This document shows, one piece after another, positions 1-7,891 of a DNA stretch of 57,104 nt; within the stretch, counting starts at the first letter, position 1; each line of letters opens with the position of its first letter. The DNA is taken from the NCBI GenBank assembly GCA_020059485.1, contig JAGVCA010000031.1:1-57104 (forward strand), read 5' to 3'. Both the position numbers and the translations under genes were made by a program. The notes below the pieces were generated by a model, which was given only the letters and a program-made list of their open reading frames with translations, was not told where the DNA came from and ran no database searches. The DNA is from Anaerolineales bacterium (GTDB lineage: Bacteria > Chloroflexota > Anaerolineae > Anaerolineales > UBA11579).

Positions 1-99
1 CTGATCACGCCGGTGGCGCTGGAACAGGGCTCGAACTTCGCCATTCGCGAAGGCGGCCTGACCGTCGGCGCTGGCGTCATTACCGAGATCCTGGACTAA
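1..99 (+). CDS. tuf: Elongation factor Tu, C-terminal end (partial)
   Basis: The window opens inside a gene whose last 32 codons match the end of EF-Tu domain III (FAIREGG, then [12 protein letters not shown] and a TAA stop). EF-Tu carries aminoacyl-tRNA to the ribosome as a GTP complex. Only the tail is visible, so the GTPase domain cannot be judged. One residue is odd: the family nearly always has Arg after IREGG, and here it is Leu. The position upstream of rpmG, tRNA-Trp, secE and nusG is the usual one for tuf. Tuf identity is firm from the tail motif and the context. Confidence 0.93.
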   Translation: MITPVALEQGSNFAIREGGLTVGAGVITEILD

Positions 100-126
100 G
101 GGCTTTCGGATTAGAAATCACAGCGG

Positions 127-155
127 GCATCCTGCCTGTTTTCGAGGCAGGATGC
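127..155 (+). other. Strong hairpin between tuf and rpmG
   Basis: A perfect 11-bp stem (127-137 with 145-155) closes a 7-nt loop just after tuf. No T-run follows, so it is more likely an mRNA 3' stabiliser or processing signal than a full intrinsic terminator. It would separate the abundant tuf transcript from rpmG. Confidence 0.6.
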
Positions 156-173
156 CGCTGAAGGAAGATAGAC

Positions 174-341
174 ATGTCTGGTAAAAAAGGGAATCGGCCT
201 GTAGTCACATTGGCATGCACGGAGTGTAAGGAGCGCAATTACACCACCGAGAAGAACCGCCGCAACGACCCCAACAGGCTAGAACTAAAGAAGTTTTGCC
301 CGCGGTGCCGCCAGCATCAATTGCACCGTGAAACCCGCTAG
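174..341 (+). CDS. rpmG: 50S ribosomal protein L33
   Basis: This is a 55-residue basic protein, the usual length of bacterial L33, a late-assembling protein near the E site of the large subunit. It has the zinc-binding version: CxxC at residues 15/18 and again at 42/45, as in the Zn-ribbon (C+) type. The ATG at 174 is preceded by a GGAAG-like ribosome site. It lies between tuf and tRNA-Trp, the standard neighbourhood ahead of secE-nusG. Short length and four cysteines make the call secure. Confidence 0.95.
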   Translation: MSGKKGNRPVVTLACTECKERNYTTEKNRRNDPNRLELKKFCPRCRQHQLHRETR

Positions 342-346
342 TTCTC

Positions 347-355
347 TGCTATACT
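347..355 (+). promoter_or_regulatory. Extended -10 promoter for tRNA-Trp/secE
   Basis: TGCTATACT ends 18 nt before the tRNA and fits an extended -10 element. No good -35 hexamer lies at 17 bp. It overlaps the region just after the rpmG stop. This is a motif-based guess. Confidence 0.4.
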
Positions 356-373
356 AGTAGGGAACGATGCTGT

Positions 374-447
374 AGGCGAGTAGCTCAATTTGGCAGAGCA
401 ACGGTCTCCAAAACCGTAGGTTGCGGGTTCAAGTCCTGCCTCGCCTG
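374..447 (+). tRNA. tRNA-Trp (anticodon CCA)
   Basis: A full cloverleaf can be drawn by eye: acceptor stem AGGCGAG/CTCGCCT, D stem GCTC/GAGC, anticodon stem ACGGT/ACCGT, T stem GCGGG/CCTGC with the TTCAAGT loop, and discriminator G447. The anticodon is CCA at 408-410 and reads UGG, so this is tRNA-Trp. The CCA tail is not encoded. Position upstream of secE-nusG is common in bacteria. Confidence 0.97.
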
Positions 448-459
448 CCTGAGAATGGC

Positions 460-484
460 AACGCCGCAATCTCTGCGGCGTTTT
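460..484 (+). terminator. Hairpin terminator after tRNA-Trp
   Basis: Stem AACGCCGCA (460-468) pairs with TGCGGCGTT (474-482) over a 5-nt loop and runs into TTTT. It is a short intrinsic terminator that should allow some read-through to secE. Confidence 0.75.
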
Positions 485-530
485 AGCCGTAGCAGGAAAT
501 ACGGTCGAATAACAATATGAGGAGTATCCT

Positions 531-803
531 GTGGCCAACAAGAAGGATGCAGTCAAACAACCAAAGAAACAGGCCCGCAAGCAGACCCGCCGCGCCGACA
601 AACAACCCGCCAAGCAGCCTACCGGAGTGCGGCGCTGGTATCGCGACACGATGGGCGAACTGCGCAAAGTCAGCTGGCCGAGCCGCCGCGAAGCGATCTC
701 CCTGACCTGGGTGGTCGTGATCGTGATGGTGGCTATGGCCCTGGTTCTTGGCGGTTTGGACCTCGCTTTCTTCCAGTTCTTTGAATTGATCTGGAACCTG
801 TAG
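531..803 (+). CDS. secE: Preprotein translocase subunit SecE
   Basis: SecE clamps SecY in the inner-membrane protein-export channel. The 90-residue product has a long Lys/Arg/Gln-rich cytosolic N-terminus (1-40), then the amphipathic family signature WPSRREA around 49-55, and one membrane helix at about 58-80. This is the single-helix type found in most bacteria outside the enterics. The start is GTG at 531, 6 nt after GAGGAG. It sits directly before nusG, the near-universal arrangement. Confidence 0.95.
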   Translation: MANKKDAVKQPKKQARKQTRRADKQPAKQPTGVRRWYRDTMGELRKVSWPSRREAISLTWVVVIVMVAMALVLGGLDLAFFQFFELIWNL

Positions 804-860
804 GCCGTATCGAGTCCGGCTGTCGTGTCGGATTGACAGCCGGAAAAGGTGTATAAACGC

Positions 861-1517
861 ATGGATGAAGATAGATTGGAACAACCCGAAGAAGAGCTGG
901 ATGAGGAACTGGAAGAAGCGCTGGATGCGGCCGATGACTCGGATGTAAGCGCTGAGACCGATCAGCCAGAAGATATCGAAGAAGAAGATGATGACGGCCG
1001 GGCATGGTACGTCGTGCACTGCTATTCTGGCTATGAGAACAAAGTCCGCCATAACCTCGAGCAGCGCATCGAGACAATGGGGATGAAGAATCTGATCTTC
1101 GATGTGGTTGTTCCAACTGAGGAAGAGATCGAGGTCAAGGAGGGTAAACGGCGCACAGTTGAACGCCGCGTCTTCCCTGGCTATATCCTGGTCAATATGA
1201 TCATGACCGAAGAGTCGTGGTATGTTGTCCGCAATACGCCCGGGGTGACCAGTTTTGTCGGGATGGGTAACGATCCGGTCCCGCTGCGGCCGGAAGAAGT
1301 TTCCTCGATCATCAAGCGGATGGAATCGGATGCCCCACGCATCAAGGTCACTTTCCGCCAGGGCGAGCGCGTCCGAATCGTAGATGGTCCGTTCAATGAT
1401 TTCCGCGGGACCGTCGACGAGATCGATATGGAACGCGCCAAAGTACGCGTAATGGTCAACTTCTTCGGCCGTGAAACGCCGGTGGAGCTTGACTTCTTAC
1501 AGGTAGAAAAAGCATAG
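861..1517 (+). CDS. nusG: Transcription termination/antitermination factor NusG
   Basis: NusG binds RNA polymerase and affects pausing, termination and coupling to ribosomes. From ATG 861 the protein has 218 residues. A very acidic N-terminal extension of about 45 residues (runs of E and D) precedes the NGN domain, which begins at WYVVHCYSGYE and includes FPGYILV. A C-terminal KOW domain follows (GERVRIVDGPFNDFRGTV). A GTG at 849 is in frame, but it touches the AAAAGG ribosome site, so ATG 861 is preferred. The acidic leader is longer than in E. coli NusG, though many phyla have such tails. Confidence 0.95.
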   Translation: MDEDRLEQPEEELDEELEEALDAADDSDVSAETDQPEDIEEEDDDGRAWYVVHCYSGYENKVRHNLEQRIETMGMKNLIFDVVVPTEEEIEVKEGKRRTVERRVFPGYILVNMIMTEESWYVVRNTPGVTSFVGMGNDPVPLRPEEVSSIIKRMESDAPRIKVTFRQGERVRIVDGPFNDFRGTVDEIDMERAKVRVMVNFFGRETPVELDFLQVEKA

Positions 1518-1521
1518 CAAT

Positions 1522-1618
1522 ACACTTTCAACGTGGGAGGGTGGACGTAATGGTCTGCCCGTTATGCGGCTCGGTATGAGCGGCAGGTACAGCCAGGATC
1601 TGGCAGTGCCCCACCACA
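1522..1618 (+). promoter_or_regulatory. Structured leader of rplK, candidate L1-binding site (copy 1)
   Basis: A multi-helix junction can be folded: P1 GTGGG (1533-1537) with CCCAC (1610-1614), P2 1539-1546 with 1553-1560, and P3 GCTC (1569-1572) with GAGC (1578-1581). The CGTGGGAGG...CCACCAC frame resembles the base of the L1 stalk of 23S rRNA (GGTGGGAGG...ACCACC). L1 is known to repress the L11-L1 operon by binding an rRNA mimic in the leader. A second copy precedes rplA and shares its first 20 nt exactly. Confidence 0.65.
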
Positions 1619-1638
1619 ATACAAAAGGAGAATGACGA

Positions 1639-2067
1639 ATGGCAAAGAAACTAAAAGCAGTGATCACCCTACAGATCCAAGCCGGCAAAGCGACGCCGGC
1701 ACCGCCGATCGGGCCGGCTCTGGCCAGCCAGGGGATCAACATCATGCAGTTCACCAAGGAATACAACGCCCGCACTTCGGGTCGGATGGGCCAGGTGATC
1801 CCTGCCAAGATCACAGTCTACCAGGACGGCTCGTTCACCTTTGAGCTAAAAACCCCGCCTGCCGCAATCCTCTTGAAGGAAGCCGCCGGTGTGGCCAAAG
1901 GCTCTGGCGTCCCCAACCGCGAGATCGTCGGATCGGTGACCCGCGCCCAGGTGCGGGAGATCGCCGAGACCAAGATGAAAGACCTGAACGCCAACGATAT
2001 TGAAGGCGCCATGCGCCAAATCGAAGGCACCGCCCGCAATATGGGCATCCGGATCGTCGAAAAATAG
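1639..2067 (+). CDS. rplK: 50S ribosomal protein L11
   Basis: L11 forms part of the GTPase-associated centre. The 142-residue product is the normal length. It shows the N-terminal domain signature ([32 protein letters not shown]) split by the usual proline-rich hinge, and a C-terminal RNA-binding domain ending in [13 protein letters not shown]. The ATG at 1639 follows AAAAGGAG. It lies between nusG and rplA as in nearly all bacteria, with a structured leader before it. Confidence 0.97.
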   Translation: MAKKLKAVITLQIQAGKATPAPPIGPALASQGINIMQFTKEYNARTSGRMGQVIPAKITVYQDGSFTFELKTPPAAILLKEAAGVAKGSGVPNREIVGSVTRAQVREIAETKMKDLNANDIEGAMRQIEGTARNMGIRIVEK

Positions 2068-2072
2068 GCTAC

Positions 2073-2175
2073 ACACTTTCAACGTGGGAGGGCGGGTGCG
2101 CAGGCTCCTGCCCGTTAGTGCGGCTCTGCGCGAGCTGCAGACACCGCCGGTCAGCCGGTCGTGTCCCACCACAAG
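2073..2175 (+). promoter_or_regulatory. Structured leader of rplA, candidate L1-binding site (copy 2)
   Basis: The same architecture as the element before rplK: P1 GTGGGA (2084-2089) with TCCCAC (2164-2169), P2 GGGCGGG (2090-2096) with CCTGCCC (2107-2113), and P3 GCTC (2123-2126) with GAGC (2132-2135). The P2 strands differ in sequence from copy 1 but still pair, and the CCCGTTA joining strand is kept. This supports a conserved RNA rather than a simple duplication. Confidence 0.65.
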
Positions 2176-2190
2176 ACAAAAGGAGTAATC

Positions 2191-2910
2191 ATGGCTAAGA
2201 AAGGCAAAAATTACCGGGCCGCTCTGGAAAAGGTGGATCGGTCCAAAAGTTATCCCCCCGCCGAGGCGATCGCCCTCGCAAAAGAGATCGCTTCGACCAA
2301 GTTCGATTCGACCGTCGAGATCCACATGCGTCTGGGCGTTGACCCGCGCCATGCCGACCAGCAGGTGCGTGATGTTGTCGTGCTGCCGCATGGCCTCGGT
2401 AAGACTGTCCGTGTGCTGGTCTTTGCGCAGGGCGATGCTGCCCGTCTGGCTCGTGAGTCTGGCGCAGATGCGGTCGCGGATGATGAGGAAACCGTCAAGA
2501 AGATCCAGGACGGTTGGCTCGATTTCGATGTTGCCGTTGCCACCCCGGATATGATGAGCACTGTCGGCCGTTTGGGTCGTGTGCTTGGCCCGCGCGGCCT
2601 GATGCCGAACCCCAAAACTGGCACCGTGGTCCCGATGGAAGATCTTCCCCGGGCGATCGAAGAGGTCAAAGCCGGACGGGTCGAGTTCCGCGTCGACAAG
2701 ACCGCCAACCTGCACGTCCCGGTTGGAAAGGCCTCGTTTGATGAGAAGCACCTCTATAACAATGTCGCTGCCCTGATCCAGGCTGTCCGCCGCAACCGGC
2801 CGGCCAGCGCCAAGGGCACTTACATCCGCAAGATCGTACTGACCACCACCATGGGACCGGGGATCAAGGTTGACACAACCTTGGCCCAAACTATGGAAAT
2901 TTCTGAGTAA
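2191..2910 (+). CDS. rplA: 50S ribosomal protein L1
   Basis: L1 is the moving L1-stalk protein and the usual autorepressor of its own operon. The product has 239 residues from ATG 2191, which follows AAAAGGAG. The signature [21 protein letters not shown] lies near residue 125-145, with the flanking domain I segments ([18 protein letters not shown]) intact. A longer in-frame start exists at 2161 but lies inside the structured leader and is rejected. Confidence 0.97.
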   Translation: MAKKGKNYRAALEKVDRSKSYPPAEAIALAKEIASTKFDSTVEIHMRLGVDPRHADQQVRDVVVLPHGLGKTVRVLVFAQGDAARLARESGADAVADDEETVKKIQDGWLDFDVAVATPDMMSTVGRLGRVLGPRGLMPNPKTGTVVPMEDLPRAIEEVKAGRVEFRVDKTANLHVPVGKASFDEKHLYNNVAALIQAVRRNRPASAKGTYIRKIVLTTTMGPGIKVDTTLAQTMEISE

Positions 2911-3030
2911 ATCAGGTAAAATACCTGATTGTGGGCAGCAGAAAAACCGTTGCCCAGCCTTCGCCGAAGACAGCTGGTGACGGGAAACAAAAATCCCGTC
3001 TTAATTTCCCGCCGAGGTGAGGACTATGAA
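2910..3030 (+). promoter_or_regulatory. L10 leader (rplJ autoregulatory RNA)
   Basis: Two parts are visible. First, a 9-bp hairpin AATCAGGTA/TACCTGATT (2910-2930). Second, at about 2931-3022, the conserved L10-leader pieces CGAAGACAGC, a GGTGACGGGA/TCCCGTC helix, CTTAATTTCC and CGCCGAGG. In known L10 leaders the L10-(L12)4 complex binds such a kink-turn-containing RNA to limit rplJL expression. The match is to the remembered consensus. Confidence 0.8.
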
Positions 3031-3060
3031 GCAAATCACGCGGCTTGCCGCGAGTTGCCG

Positions 3061-3101
3061 AAAGTCTTTGCCTGAGTTACGAAGGCAAAGACTTTTATCT
3101 T
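3061..3101 (+). terminator. Attenuator in the rplJ leader
   Basis: A perfect 12-bp stem (3061-3072 with 3083-3094) is followed by TTTTATCTTTT, ending 20 nt before the rplJ start. A GCGGC/GCCGC hairpin lies just upstream and could be part of an alternative fold. Its placement between the L10-binding RNA and rplJ suggests control by transcription attenuation. Confidence 0.8.
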
Positions 3102-3120
3102 TTGAAAGGAGGTACACTCG

Positions 3121-3645
3121 TTGGCACTATCCAAGGAACGCAAAGAAGAACTGGTAGCCCAGTATCAGACCTGGTTGAAAGAAGCCCGCGCCTTGATCCT
3201 GGCAGAATACACCGGCATGAATATGCCCCAGATGGATGACCTGCGGAGCAAAGCCCGCGCCAGCGGCGCTGAGTTCCACGTGGTCAAAAACAAGCTCGGC
3301 AAGCGCGTCTTTGAGGAGGCCGGGATCGATGTGCCCGATGACCTGTTCATCGGTAGCACCGCTTTCGGCGTCGCTTTTGAAGACGCACCCTCGATCGCCA
3401 AGATCATCCGGGACTTCGGCAAAGACCAGCCCGCCTTGAAGATCAAGGCCGGCTATATGGATGACCGCCTGCTGACCGCAGCTCAGGTTGTTGCACTGGC
3501 CGATCTGCCCCCGCTGGAGGTTGTCCGGGCTCAACTTCTGGGCACGATCCTGGCCCCGGCTTCCAAGCTGGCCCGGACACTGGCCGAACCTGGCCGTTCG
3601 CTGGCCCAGGTTGTCAAGGCGCATGCAGACGCCGCCGCTGCCTGA
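3121..3645 (+). CDS. rplJ: 50S ribosomal protein L10
   Basis: L10 anchors the L7/L12 stalk to the ribosome. The 174-residue product has the N-terminal RNA-binding region (LSKERKEELVAQYQTWLKEA, then ALILAEYTGM) and a C-terminal helix for L12 dimers. The start is TTG at 3121, 9 nt after AAAGGAGGT; no in-frame ATG lies close by. The gene follows an L10-type leader and attenuator and precedes rplL by 48 bp. Confidence 0.95.
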   Translation: MALSKERKEELVAQYQTWLKEARALILAEYTGMNMPQMDDLRSKARASGAEFHVVKNKLGKRVFEEAGIDVPDDLFIGSTAFGVAFEDAPSIAKIIRDFGKDQPALKIKAGYMDDRLLTAAQVVALADLPPLEVVRAQLLGTILAPASKLARTLAEPGRSLAQVVKAHADAAAA

Positions 3646-3693
3646 TCCGGCGGACTACTAAACTGATACTTACCTTATATAAGGAGATTTACA

Positions 3694-4071
3694 ATGGCTG
3701 ATTTGAAGAAACTGGTTGAAGAACTTGGCAAGCTGACCGTCATCGAGGCGGCTGAGCTGGTCAAGATGCTGGAAGAGGAATGGGGCGTTTCCGCCGCGGC
3801 TCCGGTGGCGATGGCCGCCGTTGGTGGCGCCGCCGCCGCCGTAGAGGTTGAGGACGAGAAGACCGAATTCGATGTCGTCATCAAGGATGCCGGCCCGAAG
3901 AAGATCGAGGTCATCAAGGTCATCCGCAAACTCACCAGCCTGGGCCTGAAAGAAGCCAAGGACATGGCCGAAGCCGCCGGCTCCAAAGTGATGGAGCAGG
4001 TTGGCAAGGATGTCGCCGAAGACGCCAAGAAACAGCTCGAAGAAGCTGGCGCCGTCGTCGAACTGGCCTGA
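3694..4071 (+). CDS. rplL: 50S ribosomal protein L7/L12
   Basis: L7/L12 forms the multi-copy flexible stalk that recruits translation GTPases. The 125-residue acidic product has an N-terminal dimerisation region (1-33), an Ala-rich hinge (about 35-52) and the C-terminal globular domain with [21 protein letters not shown] and LGLKEAKDM. The ATG follows AAGGAG. A strong terminator comes straight after, so rpoB and rpoC are not co-transcribed with it here. Confidence 0.97.
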   Translation: MADLKKLVEELGKLTVIEAAELVKMLEEEWGVSAAAPVAMAAVGGAAAAVEVEDEKTEFDVVIKDAGPKKIEVIKVIRKLTSLGLKEAKDMAEAAGSKVMEQVGKDVAEDAKKQLEEAGAVVELA

Positions 4072-4085
4072 CCAATCTGATCGTC

Positions 4086-4126
4086 AAAAAGGGCCCTGGG
4101 CTTTCGAGTCGCAGGGCCTTTTTTTT
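4086..4126 (+). terminator. Intrinsic terminator after rplL
   Basis: Stem GGCCCTG (4092-4098) with CAGGGCC (4112-4118), then eight T. It ends the ribosomal protein operon. Confidence 0.92.
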
Positions 4127-4169
4127 GATTCCTGCCTGGTTATCAGGCAGGGTGTTTTAATTGAACTTA

Positions 4170-4178
4170 TGGTATATT
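4170..4178 (+). promoter_or_regulatory. Extended -10 promoter of the two-component operon
   Basis: ATGGTATATT supplies a TG-N extended -10 about 53 nt ahead of the response regulator start. The -35 region is poor. Confidence 0.45.
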
Positions 4179-4230
4179 GGGTTCCATCGAGTTCAGGTAT
4201 TTTTACCGGCCGAGAAGGATGGATAGAACC

Positions 4231-4914
4231 ATGAATACAAGCGCCCGAATTTTGGTCATAGAAGATGACGAAGCGATCGTCACCTTCCTGCGCAGGGGGC
4301 TATCCTATGATGGCTATCAGGTGGATACTGCCCTGGATGGTCAGACCGGCTTACTGCTGGCCTGGGATAACCCGCCAGACCTGGTGGTGCTGGATTGGAT
4401 GCTGCCGGGCATGGATGGCCTGGAAGTCTGCCGCCGGCTGCGCCAGCGCGGCCGGGTGCCGATCCTGATGCTGACCGCCAAAGATACCGTTTCGGACCGG
4501 GTGCAGGGGCTGGATGCCGGCGCAGATGACTACATGGTCAAACCCTTCAACCTGGACGAACTGCTGGCCCGGATCCGGGCGCTGCTCCGCCGCACCCGGC
4601 CCAACCGCCCGGAAATCTATGAATTCGCAGATCTGATCCTGGACACCGGCGCCCGGCAAGCCAAGCGCGGTGAGCGGGTGATCCAGCTAACCGGCAAGGA
4701 ATATGAGCTGCTGGAATTCTTCATGCGTCACCCGCGCCAGGTTCTGACCCGCGAGATGATCTATGAAGAGGTCTGGGGTTACGATTTTGGGGGCGATAGC
4801 AACATTATTGAGGTCTATATTCGCTACCTGCGCCAGAAGCTTGAAGAGAGCAGCGAACCGCGTCTGATCCACACGATGCGCGGCATGGGGTATGTGCTGC
4901 GGGAAAACCCCTAG
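4231..4914 (+). CDS. OmpR/PhoB-family response regulator
   Basis: This is a two-domain DNA-binding response regulator of 227 residues. The receiver domain (6-120) has the acidic pocket E11/D12/D13, phospho-acceptor D55 ([13 protein letters not shown]), T82 and K104. A winged-helix DNA-binding domain follows (about 130-225, ending in the [10 protein letters not shown] wing and a TMRGMGYVL strand). It is paired with the histidine kinase that starts 14 bp downstream. In-frame ATGs at 4177 and 4219 exist, but 4231 gives the standard receiver N-terminus. The signal and targets cannot be read from sequence. Confidence 0.92.
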   Translation: MNTSARILVIEDDEAIVTFLRRGLSYDGYQVDTALDGQTGLLLAWDNPPDLVVLDWMLPGMDGLEVCRRLRQRGRVPILMLTAKDTVSDRVQGLDAGADDYMVKPFNLDELLARIRALLRRTRPNRPEIYEFADLILDTGARQAKRGERVIQLTGKEYELLEFFMRHPRQVLTREMIYEEVWGYDFGGDSNIIEVYIRYLRQKLEESSEPRLIHTMRGMGYVLRENP

Positions 4915-4928
4915 ATACTTCTGGCAAA

Positions 4929-6329
4929 ATGTCTCTCCAGATCCGGTTATCCCTGTTTTATTCTGTGCTGGTCAGTGCAGTTTTGTTTGCCTTTGGCTGG
5001 GCGGTATACACCCAATCCACCGAGATCCTATTGAACCAGATCGATATCCGGCTGGAATCGGCGATCAAGGATGCCGGCAATGCCCTTCGTACGCAAGATT
5101 CCAGCGATCTGCTCACCTATGACGCCAGCATCCTGCTCCAGCTCTTCGATAACAATGGTGAATTGCTCAACGCCAGTGATACCACCGAGGTCGAACTTTC
5201 GGGCAATGTGATCGACCCCGAAGGTCTGCAGCTCGTGATCGAAACCCGCCGGGCACACGCGGCCGAATTGGTCAGGGGGAACCTGCATTACAAATCGCTG
5301 TCTGTGCCGGTGATGGTTGACGAGATCAATGTCGGTGTGCTCCAGGCTGGGACCAGCCTGGCGGCAGTAGACCAATTGCGGGCTGATCTTTTACGAACGC
5401 TGGTCTTGATCGGGTTGGTCATTACTGCCGTCGCGGCTACCTTTGGCTACTATACCGCCCGGTCGGCTCTGACGCCTCTAGCGGCGGTAACGCAGATCGC
5501 ATCGGAGATTACCCGGTCGGATGATCTCTCTCTCCGTATTCCAGAAGGGCGCCGGCCTCCCGATGAGGTTGGGGATCTGATCTACGCCTTCAACGAGACC
5601 ATGGCCAGGCTCGAGCACCTCTTCAAGGCCCAACGGCGCTTCCTGGCGGATGTCTCCCATGAGCTGCGAACGCCCCTGACCGTCTTGCAGGGCAATGCGG
5701 GACTGATGCGCCGGATGAAGTCGTATGACGAAGAGGCGCTTGTCAATATGAGCCGGGAAATCGCCCGGCTGACTCGCATGGTGGAAGACTTGCTGCTGAT
5801 GGCTCAGGCCGAGTCCGGCCGGCTGGAGATCAATCTGACGCCGGTAGAACTCGATACAGTGTTACTGGAAGTCTTTCAGCAAGCCAAGATCCTGACCGGC
5901 GGCGATAAGGAGATCCAGATCGAATCGATCGATCAGCTCATGGTGCTTGGCGATGCCGACCGTTTGAAACAGGTGATCCTCAACCTGATCAGCAATGCAA
6001 TTAAGTTTACGCCGAAAGATGGCAAGATCTGGCTAAAATTATGGCGGGAAGATGATGAGATCCGCTTGTCTGTCCGGGATAATGGGATGGGGATCCATCC
6101 TGAAGAGATCAGGCAAATTTTCGAACGTTTCTATCGGGCAGAACGGTCTCGCAGCAAGATCATCGAGTATGACCAGAAAGGGTATGGGTTGGGCTTGTCG
6201 ATCGCCAATGTGATCATGCAGCGGCACGGTGGGCGGATCGATGTACAATCGACCGTGGGAGAAGGGGCAACCTTTATCATGTGCTTGCTGCCGTTGGATG
6301 GCAGAGAGGGATCATGGGGATATACCTAG
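4929..6329 (+). CDS. Sensor histidine kinase
   Basis: A 466-residue membrane kinase. Helix 1 (8-27) and helix 2 (about 155-176) flank a 125-residue extracytoplasmic sensor domain. A HAMP segment follows, then the dimerisation/phosphotransfer domain with His244 in VSHELRTPL, and an ATPase domain with the N box (NLISNAIKF), G1 (DNGMGI) and G2 (GYGLGLSI). It should phosphorylate the regulator encoded just upstream. The sensor domain shows no recognisable ligand motif. Its last 18 bp overlap the convergent lytic transglycosylase gene. Confidence 0.93.
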   Translation: MSLQIRLSLFYSVLVSAVLFAFGWAVYTQSTEILLNQIDIRLESAIKDAGNALRTQDSSDLLTYDASILLQLFDNNGELLNASDTTEVELSGNVIDPEGLQLVIETRRAHAAELVRGNLHYKSLSVPVMVDEINVGVLQAGTSLAAVDQLRADLLRTLVLIGLVITAVAATFGYYTARSALTPLAAVTQIASEITRSDDLSLRIPEGRRPPDEVGDLIYAFNETMARLEHLFKAQRRFLADVSHELRTPLTVLQGNAGLMRRMKSYDEEALVNMSREIARLTRMVEDLLLMAQAESGRLEINLTPVELDTVLLEVFQQAKILTGGDKEIQIESIDQLMVLGDADRLKQVILNLISNAIKFTPKDGKIWLKLWREDDEIRLSVRDNGMGIHPEEIRQIFERFYRAERSRSKIIEYDQKGYGLGLSIANVIMQRHGGRIDVQSTVGEGATFIMCLLPLDGREGSWGYT

Positions 6330-7046
6330 CCGCTGCTCTGCCTGCCGGCACAGGCTGGTGCCACCGGCGGCAAACCACTCTTCCAATCGTTCACTTGTAA
6401 GGTTTCCTGATAAGGCATCCTGATAGATGCCGCTGCCCCAGTAAGCATAGCGGATGGTTTCATTCGGCCATTGGTTTTCCGGTTTGGCAGCCGTTTTGAT
6501 CCCTCCGTTGTAGCCGGCCATTGCCAGTCGGAAAGAATTATGGGTATCAAGTGATTGGCGCAGGTAGCCCAGGCCCCGCTTGGCATTGATGTTCGGTTTG
6601 TAGGGATCCTCCCCAGAATCAAAGTGATAGGGCATTACCTGGAACAGACCCATCGCACCGGCAGGTGAAAGGGCGCGTGGATCACCGCAAGATTCGATCT
6701 GCATCACTGTCGCGACCAGGTTGGGGTCCAGATCGTAATCGTTTGCCCACATCAAGATTTGCGTTTCCCAATACAGGACGGAGGGCGAGAAGAACGGTGC
6801 AATCCGGTTTTTATTGGGCGTGGAAATTGCTGCTGGTGTGGACTCGACCGCAGCGGCCGAGACATCGTGAACAATATCCGCTTTTGTCAGATCCCAGGGA
6901 CGGGTGGTTTCGCCGGTCAGCATCCGTGTGATCAAGATGGCCAGAAGGATAATTGTCAAGGGGGTGAACAGGGCAAAAAAGCAACCTCCACCGGGCGGGG
7001 TGGAGGTTGCTTCCGGATCCTGAGAATGGAATGCATCACTTCTCAT
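6312..7046 (-). CDS. Membrane-anchored lytic transglycosylase (SLT domain)
   Basis: This 244-residue protein has a single N-terminal membrane helix (23-42), a linker, and a goose-lysozyme-like SLT domain from about 88. The catalytic Glu118 lies in MQIESCGDP, followed by GAMGLFQVMP and the AGYNGG motif near 185. Such enzymes cleave peptidoglycan between MurNAc and GlcNAc with anhydro-sugar formation. Residues 160-200 carry the usual YL..SLDTHNSFRLAMAGYN helix. The gene starts 24 bp after the upstream membrane protein gene, so it is probably in the same LexA-controlled transcript. It converges on the histidine kinase gene and overlaps it by 18 bp. Confidence 0.9.
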   Translation of the reverse strand: MRSDAFHSQDPEATSTPPGGGCFFALFTPLTIILLAILITRMLTGETTRPWDLTKADIVHDVSAAAVESTPAAISTPNKNRIAPFFSPSVLYWETQILMWANDYDLDPNLVATVMQIESCGDPRALSPAGAMGLFQVMPYHFDSGEDPYKPNINAKRGLGYLRQSLDTHNSFRLAMAGYNGGIKTAAKPENQWPNETIRYAYWGSGIYQDALSGNLTSERLEEWFAAGGTSLCRQAEQRLGISP

Positions 7047-7070
7047 CAGTGGAAAACTCCAATCGATATC

Positions 7071-7847
7071 TCAGGCCGAGTAATCCTGCCCGTAGTCCGG
7101 GCCGCCCTTACCGTAATCACCACGGTTACTCGGTGATTTGGCTTGCATCGAGACCGGATGGTAGGTCGGTTCCTGGCGGCTGCGGGTCTGGGAAGGCCGG
7201 TAGGAAGGCTGAGGAGACGGACGAGAAGTAGACGGGCGCGGCCGGCTGTAGGACGGAGCGGTGCGAGGTTTCTGCCGTGCAGCCATCGAGCGGCTGGAAC
7301 CGGTACTGAAGCTGACTTGCAGCCCTTTCTTGGCGTTCGGGGAGTCATCCTGGGTGAAAATACGCTCTCCGGCGACACTGAAGGTGCCGATGATCAGCAC
7401 GCGGATCAGCCAAACGATGACGGCGACGAAGACCGGAACGATCTCCAGCAGCCGTTCGCGCGGGATGACTGCGTTACCGAGACTGTTGTGGCTCATGATC
7501 GCGATCGAGACGCCCCACCAGGTAAGCACGGCATTCATTGTGGCTGCCAGCAGCCAGGCACCAAACAGGTACCAGACCTCGTTAGGCTCATCAGCGCCTT
7601 GCTCGGGTGTAAACAATCGGGCAATCCCGGCAAAATCGATCCCGCAAAAAGCGATTGCGAGAATCGTCGCCCAGCGCAGCCCGAGAAACTTCAGATCACC
7701 AAGCAGATCACTCATCGCAAATTCGGTGGTGCTGTAATTGAAGATCTCGAAGGCAACCAATGCGCTAAGAATGAGGATCCCCCAGACCAAGCCTCGGCTG
7801 AATCGTTTGCCTTCCATCAGATTTGAAAACCTCGAATTGTTAGCCAT
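7071..7847 (-). CDS. Four-helix membrane protein under LexA-type control
   Basis: I do not recognise the family. The 258-residue product has a short basic N-terminus, four predicted helices (about 19-37, 56-78, 92-118, 134-155) and a disordered cytosolic or external tail (165-258) rich in Ser, Arg, Pro, Gln and Tyr. The ATG follows a perfect AGGAGGT at 6-nt spacing. Its promoter carries two LexA-type boxes, one inside the -35/-10 spacer. The lytic transglycosylase gene follows after 24 bp. By context it may act on the cell envelope or on division after DNA damage; that is inference only. Confidence 0.85.
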   Translation of the reverse strand: MANNSRFSNLMEGKRFSRGLVWGILILSALVAFEIFNYSTTEFAMSDLLGDLKFLGLRWATILAIAFCGIDFAGIARLFTPEQGADEPNEVWYLFGAWLLAATMNAVLTWWGVSIAIMSHNSLGNAVIPRERLLEIVPVFVAVIVWLIRVLIIGTFSVAGERIFTQDDSPNAKKGLQVSFSTGSSRSMAARQKPRTAPSYSRPRPSTSRPSPQPSYRPSQTRSRQEPTYHPVSMQAKSPSNRGDYGKGGPDYGQDYSA

Positions 7848-7891
7848 TTGGGACCTCCTATTGTTGTCCGCTGACTCGTGGTAAAATTCTA

